From JBEIFW01 sp044370695 (GTDB lineage Bacteria; Actinomycetota; Acidimicrobiia; Acidimicrobiales; Ilumatobacteraceae): DNA of 25,288 nucleotides. Position numbers and translations under genes: made by a program. Below, piece after piece: positions 5,130 to 11,457 of this stretch (position 1 is its first letter; the number at the start of each line of letters is the position of its first letter). The notes below the pieces were generated by a model that saw only the letters and a list, made by a program, of their open reading frames with translations, searched no databases and had not been told where the DNA came from. The DNA lies in NCBI GenBank assembly GCA_044370695.1, contig JBILVB010000037.1:1-25288 (forward strand), read 5' to 3'.

Positions 5130-6458
5130 GTGCTCGATCTCGATGTCGCCCTGCGTGCGTTGCGCCCGCTCGATGCCGCCGGCGTCGACGCGGCCGACGC
5201 CGGTCGGGTGCGGGAGTGGGGCCGGGCGTTGGCGCGGGTGCGCGGCTGGCTCGACGGGTTGGATGGGTTGTTGACGGTGCGGGCGCAGGCGTTGTGCTCG
5301 GCGGGTGGTGCGATCGATGGTCGGTCGTTTCAGCGTGAGCACGGGTCGCGGTCGGATCGGGGGGCTCGGGCCGCGGTGGAGCGGGCAGGGTTGCTCGGCG
5401 AGGTGCCCGAGCTCGCCTCGGCGGTGGAGTCCGGTCGGGTCGGGGTTGCGCATGCCGACGCGGTGGTGCGGGCTGTGTCCGGTGTCGAGGCGGAAGTGCG
5501 TGAGCGGATGCTCGGGCAGGGGTCGTGGTTGGCTCGGGAGGCGGGGCTGCGCACGCCGGAGCAGTTGGAGCGTTTGGTGCGTCGTGAGGCCGAGTTGTTG
5601 GCCGCTCCGGACGAGCCGGTCGACCGGTTGGCCCGTCAGCGGGAACGGTCGTCGGTGCGCCGTTGGGTGGATCGGGACGGGATGCATCATCTGCGGGCCG
5701 AGCTGGATGCCGAGCGTGGTGCCCGGGTGTTCCGGGCGCTCGACGTGGCCGTGGAGGCCGCGTTCCATCGTGCGCACCCGGAGGAGGTGGGTCGGGCGCC
5801 GTCGGCGGGGGTTGCCAACGAGCGGTTGGCGGCCGACGCGTTGGTGGAGGTGGTCACCCGGCCGGGCGGTTCGGGCGGTTCGGGTGGGCAGGGCACCGAG
5901 CTGGTCGTGTTGATCGACGAGGAGAGTCTGCGCACGGGTCTGGAGCGGCTCGACACGGTGTCGGAAACCTCGTCGGGGGTGCCGTTGCCGGTGGCGACGG
6001 TGCGCCGGATGTTGTGCGAGGCGGCGGCGATACCGGTCGTGCTCGGTGGGGACGGGTGTGTGCTCGATGTGGGTGCTGCTCGCCGGTTGGCGACGCGGGA
6101 GCAGCGGCGTGCGTTACGGGCGATGTATCGCACGTGCGCGGTGCCGGGGTGCACGGTCGGGTTCGATCGCTGCCAGATCCATCACCTGGCCCCGTGGAAG
6201 CTGCATCAGCGCACCGTGCTGGCCGAGTTGTGCCCGTTGTGCAGTGAGCATCACGACCGGGTGCATCACGGCGGGTGGGTGCTCGAGCTCGATGTGCACC
6301 GCAACGCCACCTGGCGGGCGCCGGGTGGCGAGGTCGTGGCTCGTCAGGCGTTCGACCCGGTCGGCCCGTGCGCGGCACGCCGCTGCCGGCATCCCCGTCC
6401 CGACCCGATCATCGAGCACACCCGCCGCCGGCTGGCCGACCTCGTGCCCCGGGAATAG
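5130..6458 (+). CDS. DUF222 - HNH endonuclease (13E12 repeat family)
   Basis: 442 residues. The N-terminal two thirds are the DUF222 helical region (VRAQALCSAGGAIDGRSFQ ... VGVAHADAVVRA ... RRWVDRDGMHHLRAELD). The C-terminus is an HNH/McrA-type nuclease: RTCAVPGCTVGFDRCQIHHL, then LCPLCSEHHDRVHHGGW, with two Cys pairs that can bind zinc and the His-His catalytic start. The family comprises multicopy actinobacterial genes, including the 13E12 repeats of M. tuberculosis, some of which belong to the LexA regulon. I start at GTG 5130 because it lies 6 nt after the TATACT -10 hexamer, predicting a leaderless SOS-induced mRNA; the open frame upstream of it is not protein-like. Codon use here is G-rich and slightly unlike the neighbours, as often seen for this family. 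Mobility has been suspected for the group; no terminal repeats are visible here. Confidence 0.9.
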   Translation: MLDLDVALRALRPLDAAGVDAADAGRVREWGRALARVRGWLDGLDGLLTVRAQALCSAGGAIDGRSFQREHGSRSDRGARAAVERAGLLGEVPELASAVESGRVGVAHADAVVRAVSGVEAEVRERMLGQGSWLAREAGLRTPEQLERLVRREAELLAAPDEPVDRLARQRERSSVRRWVDRDGMHHLRAELDAERGARVFRALDVAVEAAFHRAHPEEVGRAPSAGVANERLAADALVEVVTRPGGSGGSGGQGTELVVLIDEESLRTGLERLDTVSETSSGVPLPVATVRRMLCEAAAIPVVLGGDGCVLDVGAARRLATREQRRALRAMYRTCAVPGCTVGFDRCQIHHLAPWKLHQRTVLAELCPLCSEHHDRVHHGGWVLELDVHRNATWRAPGGEVVARQAFDPVGPCAARRCRHPRPDPIIEHTRRRLADLVPRE

Positions 6459-6505
6459 GGCCGAGCGGTCGCTGCGCTCACCCCGCCGGGCTCACCCGGC
6501 CGGGC

Positions 6506-8236
6506 TCACCCCGTCGTGGGCAGGCGCGGTCCGCCGATGCGCAGATCGCCCCGGCGGCGCGTGACGCCCCGGGCGTCGAGTTCGGCGGCCAGCGGCAGGG
6601 CGAACTTCCGGGTCGCGCCGACCGCATCCCGGAACTCCGCCATCGTGTAGCCGTCGGGCTGGGCCGCCAGCAGCCGGGCCGCCACCTGCGCCGCCGCCTC
6701 GATGGCGTCGGGATGGAACCAGATCCCGTCCCGCTCGACGACGAGGCCCCGCTGGATCAGCGCCCGCAGCTCGGCCCGGTCCACCCCGTCGGCCGCCGGG
6801 GGCGCGAAGCCGCCCGCCGCCAGCGCAGCGACGAAGGGATGGTCGGCCAACGGATCACGCACCTCGGCCACCCGGGCCCGACCGTTGACGACCTCCACCC
6901 CGGCGAGCCCGCCCAGCACCGTGCGGCGCCGCTCGTCGAGCGTGGCCACGTCGAGACCGAGCGGCCCGGCCGCGGCCACCGCCGCCGCCACCTCGGCCGC
7001 CAGCGCTTCCACCACGCCGGACGCGGTCACCCAGCCGCCCACCGTCGCCGCCCGTCGCTCGCCGGTCAGTGCCTCGAGCTCGTCGGCTCGCACCCAGCCC
7101 CGCTCGGCCACGACCCGGTCCACCGAGCGGTCGGGCGCCGCCTTCGACGCCGGGAGCACCGGCGCCACGTCGAGCACCTCGACCCCACCGACGGTCTCGT
7201 TGCGCCCCGACTCCCGCAGCACCAACCGGTCACCGGGCAACAGCGGCAACGGGGTCGCGACGTGGATCCGCACCAACCCCTCGTCGCCGGGCAGGATCGT
7301 TCCCGTCCCGCCCCGGCCCAGCACCCGCACCTTCACCGGGAACTCACCCGACCCGGCATAGGCCACGTACGCACCCCGGCGCGACACCTCGTGGTCGAGC
7401 GCGTCGAGCACCTGTAGCCGGGCATCGAACCGGGTCGTCGGCCGCCACCGGCCCGCCTCCACCACGGCGTCGCCGCGCATCACCTCGGTGTGCTCCACGC
7501 CGGCCAGGTTCAACGCCACCCGGTTCCCCGGCCCGATCGCGTCGTGGGCCCGGCCCAAGCTCTGGATCCCCCGCACCCGCACCGGCAACGCCCGCGGCCC
7601 CACCACGAGCTGGTCGCCGACGGCCACCGGGCCGCCGGCCAGCGTGCCGGTCACTACCGTGCCCGAGCCCTTCGCCGCGAACACCCGGTCCACCCACAGC
7701 CGGGGCCGGCCGCGGTCGATCGCGGTCGGTGCGTGTGCAACCAACTCGTCGAGCGCTGCCCGCAGGTCGTCGAGGCCGAGCCCCGCCGTCGCTGCCACCG
7801 GCACGATCGGGCGGCCCTCGAGGAAGGTGCCGGCCACGTGGTCGGCCACCTCCATCGCTGCCAGCTCCGCCCACTCGGCGTCCACCGCGTCGACCTTGGT
7901 CAGCGCCACGATCCCGTGCCGCACGCCGACCAACTCGAGGATCCGCAGGTGCTCCTCGGACTGCGGCTTCCAGCCCTCGGTCGCGGCCACCACGAACAGG
8001 CACGCGTCGACGGCGCCCACACCGGCGAGCATGTTCTTCAGGAACCGCACGTGGCCGGGCACGTCGACGAACGACACGCCCGCGCCCGACGGCAGCACGG
8101 TGTGCGCGAATCCGAGGTCGATCGTCAGCCCCCGCCGCTTCTCCTCGGCGAAGCGGTCCGGGTCGGTGCCGGTGAGGGCCAGCACGAGCGAGCTCTTGCC
8201 GTGGTCGACGTGCCCGGCGGTGGCGACGACGTGCAT
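6506..8236 (-). CDS. selB: Selenocysteine-specific elongation factor SelB
   Basis: 576-residue translational GTPase that delivers Sec-tRNA(Sec) to UGA codons marked by a SECIS hairpin. G1 is GHVDHGKSS at residues 8-16, the switch I region is EEKRRGLTIDLGFA, G3 is DVPGH, and G4 is TKVD. EF-Tu-like domains II-III follow (GSGTVVTGTL ... GDQLVVGP). The C-terminal 200 residues contain winged-helix SECIS-binding modules, the last one visible as TMAEFRDAVGATRKFALPL and RRGDLRI. The combination of LTIDLGF in switch I and the winged helices separates it from EF-Tu and IF2. The start lies 1 nt after the DUF2252 stop (TGAGATG), so selA, DUF2252 and selB form one operon. It converges on the DUF222 gene with a 47-bp gap holding no clear terminator. 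Confidence 0.95.
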   Translation of the reverse strand: MHVVATAGHVDHGKSSLVLALTGTDPDRFAEEKRRGLTIDLGFAHTVLPSGAGVSFVDVPGHVRFLKNMLAGVGAVDACLFVVAATEGWKPQSEEHLRILELVGVRHGIVALTKVDAVDAEWAELAAMEVADHVAGTFLEGRPIVPVAATAGLGLDDLRAALDELVAHAPTAIDRGRPRLWVDRVFAAKGSGTVVTGTLAGGPVAVGDQLVVGPRALPVRVRGIQSLGRAHDAIGPGNRVALNLAGVEHTEVMRGDAVVEAGRWRPTTRFDARLQVLDALDHEVSRRGAYVAYAGSGEFPVKVRVLGRGGTGTILPGDEGLVRIHVATPLPLLPGDRLVLRESGRNETVGGVEVLDVAPVLPASKAAPDRSVDRVVAERGWVRADELEALTGERRAATVGGWVTASGVVEALAAEVAAAVAAAGPLGLDVATLDERRRTVLGGLAGVEVVNGRARVAEVRDPLADHPFVAALAAGGFAPPAADGVDRAELRALIQRGLVVERDGIWFHPDAIEAAAQVAARLLAAQPDGYTMAEFRDAVGATRKFALPLAAELDARGVTRRRGDLRIGGPRLPTTG

Positions 8237-8237
8237 C

Positions 8238-9623
8238 TCAGCCCTCCGCCGCAACGGGCACGCGCCCGTGGTCGGCGGCGGCACGCAGCGCCGCATGGTC
8301 CCGAACGGTCTGCTCGGCGTACGCAAAACCGAACGCGACCACGGCGTCGACGAAGGTGTCCGACCGGCCGAGATAGCCGGCGATCGCGGCCGCATCCCCG
8401 CAGCGCGCATGGGCCCGGGCCAGCGCCCAGCCGCACCCGGCGGCATAGGTGGCCAGCCCGCCGGGGCTCATCGTGGCCACGTCGGCCGAACCCTTGGCGT
8501 CCCAGAGTTGGCGTACGTAGTACTCGACACCGTCGATCGGGTTCGTGGTCCAGCCGAGCAGCACGTCACTCGCTGCCTGCAGCCGCCGCTGCCCGTCCAC
8601 CACCCGCTGCCCCTGGTGCACCGCCGGGCCCGGCCAGCCGGCCGCGGCCGGGGCGGCCACGCCGGCCTCCTTCACCTGCAGGAACAGCGGCCCTCCGTTG
8701 GGGCCCTGGAACAACGCGATCCAGCAGCGGGTGCCGACGCTGCCGACACCGACCACCTTGCGGGCCAGGTCGACGAGCCGATAGCGGTCGAACAGTTCCT
8801 GACGCTCGGTGGCCAGCGTCGCCCGGTAGCCCTCGACCATGGCGGCCAACGCGTCGGGCGCGAACCCTTCGACCCGGGTGACGATCGGCGGGTCGGGCAC
8901 GATGCGCCGCCGCCCGTCGACGAGCTCGGTCAGCTTCGACAGCGCGCCGTGGTGAGTGCGACCCCCCGCTTTGTCGAGCACCTGTTGCGCGGTCCGGCGA
9001 TGCGACGGCGCCATCAGGTCGCGCAGCTCCTCGGCGTCGAGCCGGGCGTACCAGACCTCGAGCTGCGTCATCGCCGCATACCGGTCCATCCACGTCCGGT
9101 ACGCAGCGGCCGCGGCCCGAGCCGCCGTCGCGGCCGCCCCTGCGGTGAAGCCGTTGTCCTGCGCCGCCAGCACCACGCTGGTGACCAGGCGCCGCACGTC
9201 CCAGTCGAACGGGCCGGGCCACGTCTCGTCGAAGTCGTTCAGGTCGAACACCAGCGTGCGCTCGGGGCTGGCGAACACTCCGAAGTTCGCCAGGTGCGCG
9301 TCGCCGCACAACTGCACGGCGAGCCCCGACGTCGGGCAGGCCGCGAGGTCGTGTGCCATCACCAGCGCAGCGCCCCGGAAGAACGTGAACGGCGAGGCGA
9401 GCATCCGGCGGAACCGGATCGGCACCAGCTCGGGCACCCGGCTGCGACACGACTCGACCAGCACCTCGACCGGATCGGCCCGGCCGGCCGGCGACTCCCA
9501 CCCGGCATGGGCCCGGCGGGGCACGTCGGCCCGCCGGGCCCGCCCGGCGCGGCGGCGCTCCTCGGGCGGCGGCAACGGCGCCCCCAGCACGGCCGGGGCG
9601 CGCTCGGCCCACGAGGCGGTCAC
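8238..9623 (-). CDS. DUF2252 protein: kinase-fold family with permuted motif order, inside the sel operon
   Basis: 461 residues, matching the DUF2252 family (COG4320). Visible landmarks: RFRRMLASPFTFFRG near 80, LCGDAHLANFGVF at 105-117, VFDLNDFDE at 125-133, GVGSVGT at 292-298, and FLQVKEAG with Lys318. GDAHxxN and DLNDFD look like the catalytic loop and metal-binding Asp of aminoglycoside-phosphotransferase-like kinases, while GVGSVGT and VKEA look like the Gly-rich loop and ATP-binding Lys. These come after, not before, the catalytic loop, which suggests a circularly permuted kinase fold. The substrate is unknown. The gene is translationally packed between selA (stop/start GTGA overlap through a duplicated segment) and selB (1-nt gap), so a role linked to selenocysteine or tRNA(Sec) metabolism is an inference worth testing. 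The start is the GTG at 9623 in the second copy of the 47-bp duplication. Confidence 0.85.
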   Translation of the reverse strand: MTASWAERAPAVLGAPLPPPEERRRAGRARRADVPRRAHAGWESPAGRADPVEVLVESCRSRVPELVPIRFRRMLASPFTFFRGAALVMAHDLAACPTSGLAVQLCGDAHLANFGVFASPERTLVFDLNDFDETWPGPFDWDVRRLVTSVVLAAQDNGFTAGAAATAARAAAAAYRTWMDRYAAMTQLEVWYARLDAEELRDLMAPSHRRTAQQVLDKAGGRTHHGALSKLTELVDGRRRIVPDPPIVTRVEGFAPDALAAMVEGYRATLATERQELFDRYRLVDLARKVVGVGSVGTRCWIALFQGPNGGPLFLQVKEAGVAAPAAAGWPGPAVHQGQRVVDGQRRLQAASDVLLGWTTNPIDGVEYYVRQLWDAKGSADVATMSPGGLATYAAGCGWALARAHARCGDAAAIAGYLGRSDTFVDAVVAFGFAYAEQTVRDHAALRAAADHGRVPVAAEG

Positions 9624-9680
9624 GGTGCCCCCAGCACGGCCGGGGCGCGCTCGGCCCACGAAGCGGTCACGGCGCCCCCG
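9580..9680. repeat. 47-bp tandem duplication at the selA/DUF2252 junction
   Basis: Copies at 9580-9626 and 9627-9673 differ at only two positions, and a third copy begins with 7 identical bases (9674-9680). Each copy contains the GTGA stop/start junction. 47 is not a multiple of three, so the duplication shifts the frame and places a stop codon in the first copy's reading frame. Confidence 0.9.
9620..9670 (-). CDS. 16-codon minigene created by the tandem duplication
   Basis: Starts with the GTG at 9670 that overlaps the selA TGA (GTGA) and reads VTASWAERAPAVLGAP, the same residues as the N-terminus of the DUF2252 protein. It ends in a TGA that overlaps the second GTG at 9623, again as GTGA. 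It would work as a translational relay between selA and DUF2252. It probably has no function as a peptide. Confidence 0.4.
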   Translation of the reverse strand: MTASWAERAPAVLGAP

Positions 9681-10950
9681 TGACCGTCCGCAGCGCCGCA
9701 GCCAGCACGCCGTCGTCGGCCGGATCGACCGTGCGCAGGTCGCAGATCGTGCGCCCCTCGGCGACGCGGGCGATCACCGGCGGCTCGGCCGCCCGCAGCG
9801 CCGCCAGGTGATCGCCGTCGACGGCCACCCCGACCGAGGGCATCGTCACCCCCGGCAGGCTGCCGGCCCCGGGAAGGGCCTCGGTGTCGATCACCTCGCC
9901 CACCCCGAGCGCAGCGGCCCGGGCCCGCAGGTCGGCGACCCGAGTGCTCGCCATGCGCCAGAACGGGATCGTGCGGTGCGCATCGCGTCGCAGGTAGGCG
10001 AGGGTCACCTCCTGGAGCGCGGCGAGCACCAACCCGCCGGGCCGCAACGCCCGGGCCAGCGGGTGGCGCCCGCAGGCGGCCACCAGGTCGGCCCGCCCGG
10101 CGATGATCCCGGCCTGCGGTCCCCCGAGGAGCTTGTCGCCCGAGAACGTCACCAGCGCCGCGCCCGCAGCAAGCGTCTGGCGGGCGGCGGGCTCACCGGT
10201 CAACCACGCCGGTGGACCGTCGGGTAGCCACGGGCAGGCGGCATCGAGCAGGCCCGAGCCGATGTCGACCACGACGGGCACCCCGATCGGGGCCAGGTCG
10301 GCGACGGTGGCCTCCTCGGTGAAGCCCTCGATGCGGAAGTTGGACGGATGCACCTTCAGCAGCAGCGCCACGTCGGCGCCCGGGGCGTCGACCGCCCGCC
10401 GGTAGTCGGCCGCCCGGGTCCGGTTCGTGGTCCCCACGTCGACGAGGTGCGCGCCGGACGCGGCCATCACCTCGGGCACCCGGAACCCACCGCCGATCTC
10501 GACCGCCTCGCCCCGGCTCACCGCCACCTGGCGCCCAGCGGCCAGGGCCGCCAGCACCAGGAGCACGGCCGCCGCGTTGTTGTTCACGACCATCGCCGCC
10601 TCGGCGCCGCAGGCTCGTGCCAGCAACCGTCCGACGTGCGACTGGCGCGAGCCCCGGCGACCGCTCAGCAGATCGAACTCGAGGTTGGTGGCCGTCGCCG
10701 GCACGGCGACCGCCAGGGGCGCGCGGCCGAGGTTCGTGTGGGCGATCACGCCGGTGGCGTTCACCAACCGTTGCAGCAGCGAGCGCCGCAGGTCGGTGGC
10801 GAGCTGCTCGGCCCGGACGGCGGCCGCGGCCGGTGCATCGGCGATCGCGGTGCGCGCGATGTCGACCAGGAGCGGGTGCGGCAGGCCGGTGCCGGCCAGC
10901 GCCCGGGCGAGCGCGTCCACCGACGGGGGTCGGACGGGCCGATCGGACAT
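9667..10950 (-). CDS. selA: L-seryl-tRNA(Sec) selenium transferase SelA
   Basis: 427-residue PLP enzyme that converts Ser-tRNA(Sec) to Sec-tRNA(Sec) using selenophosphate. Family landmarks in order: VNATGVIAHTNLGRAPL, EFDLLSGRRGSRQSH, MVVNNNAAAVLLVLAALA, SRGEAVEIGGGFRVPEVM, VGTTNRT, LLLKVHPSNFRIEGF, VVDIGSGLLD, and SGDKLLGGPQAG with the PLP-binding Lys at residue 273. The length is slightly below the usual 450-470 because the N-terminal domain is short. The ATG at 10950 is chosen because the family alignment begins close by; a GTG just upstream is an alternative. First gene of the selA - DUF2252 - selB operon. selC (tRNA-Sec) and selD are not in the window. Confidence 0.95.
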   Translation of the reverse strand: MSDRPVRPPSVDALARALAGTGLPHPLLVDIARTAIADAPAAAAVRAEQLATDLRRSLLQRLVNATGVIAHTNLGRAPLAVAVPATATNLEFDLLSGRRGSRQSHVGRLLARACGAEAAMVVNNNAAAVLLVLAALAAGRQVAVSRGEAVEIGGGFRVPEVMAASGAHLVDVGTTNRTRAADYRRAVDAPGADVALLLKVHPSNFRIEGFTEEATVADLAPIGVPVVVDIGSGLLDAACPWLPDGPPAWLTGEPAARQTLAAGAALVTFSGDKLLGGPQAGIIAGRADLVAACGRHPLARALRPGGLVLAALQEVTLAYLRRDAHRTIPFWRMASTRVADLRARAAALGVGEVIDTEALPGAGSLPGVTMPSVGVAVDGDHLAALRAAEPPVIARVAEGRTICDLRTVDPADDGVLAAALRTVTGAP

Positions 10951-10989
10951 CACGCGATGCTCGCACGTCGCATCGCACCGCACCCGCCG

Positions 10990-10995
10990 TAGGGT
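10990..10995 (+). promoter_or_regulatory. -10 element of fxsA (leaderless start)
   Basis: TAGGGT followed by exactly 6 nt (TGCGCC) and the ATG at 11002, which predicts transcription from the A of the start codon. It sits in the 51-bp gap between divergent selA and fxsA. Confidence 0.5.
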
Positions 10996-11001
10996 TGCGC
11001 C

Positions 11002-11457
11002 ATGGGCGTCCTGCTCGCCGTGTTCGTGATCGGCCCGCTGCTCGAGCTGTACGTGCTCGTGCAGGTGGCCCAAGCGATCGGTGTCCTGCCCGCGCTCGCC
11101 ACCCTGGCGCTCGTCAGCGTGGTCGGTGCGGCACTCGTGAAGCGCCAGGGCATCGCCGCGCTCGGTCGGGTGCGCGCCGCGTTGGCGTCGGGCACCGTGC
11201 CCGACGACGAGCTCGCCGACGGGTTCTTGCTGCTCGTCGCCGGTGCGTTGCTCATCGTGCCCGGCTTCGTCACCGACGCCGTCGGCCTCGCGCTGCTGCT
11301 CCCCCCGGTGCGCCGGATGGCTCGCCGTCTTGCGGCTCGGCGGTGGGGGCGACGGCGCCGAGTCCGGGTGATCCGGGTGGACGGCACGATGCAGGCGCGC
11401 ACCGTGATCGACGTCGACGGCGCCGTGCCGCGGCCGCGCCCGGAGCTGGAACGGTGA
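11002..11457 (+). CDS. fxsA: FxsA family membrane protein
   Basis: 151 residues matching FxsA (suppressor of F exclusion of phage T7), a small cytoplasmic-membrane protein of unclear biochemical role. Helix 1 begins at the N-terminus (GVLLAVFVIGPLLELYVLVQVAQAIG), helix 2 is VLPALATLALVSVVGAALV, and a third hydrophobic pair covers the conserved LLLVAGALLIVPGFVTDAVGLALLLP, the typical FxsA signature 'G-x-L-L-I-x-P-G-F-x-T-D'. An Arg-rich cytoplasmic tail follows. The TGA overlaps the GTG of the EAL gene (GTGA), so the two are coupled. Probably transcribed leaderless from the TAGGGT at 10990. Confidence 0.92.
   Translation: MGVLLAVFVIGPLLELYVLVQVAQAIGVLPALATLALVSVVGAALVKRQGIAALGRVRAALASGTVPDDELADGFLLLVAGALLIVPGFVTDAVGLALLLPPVRRMARRLAARRWGRRRRVRVIRVDGTMQARTVIDVDGAVPRPRPELER

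Noticed and set aside
5024..6458. DUF222-HNH gene as part of an insertion element
   Set aside because: I found no terminal inverted repeats, target duplication or transposase, so a mobile element is not supported despite suspicions about the family.
6459..6505. Terminator between the DUF222 gene and selB
   Set aside because: Only a 5-bp GAGCG/CGCTC stem and a short imperfect repeat of CCGGGCTCACC are present, with no T-run; too weak to call.
7488..9683. 731-codon open frame antisense to selB and DUF2252
   Set aside because: Low-complexity translation with no recognisable domain; both sense genes are unambiguous.
10951..11001. Possible tRNA(Sec) gene near selA
   Set aside because: The gap is only 51 bp and has no T-arm or acceptor-like sequence; other intergenic gaps also lack a tRNA pattern.
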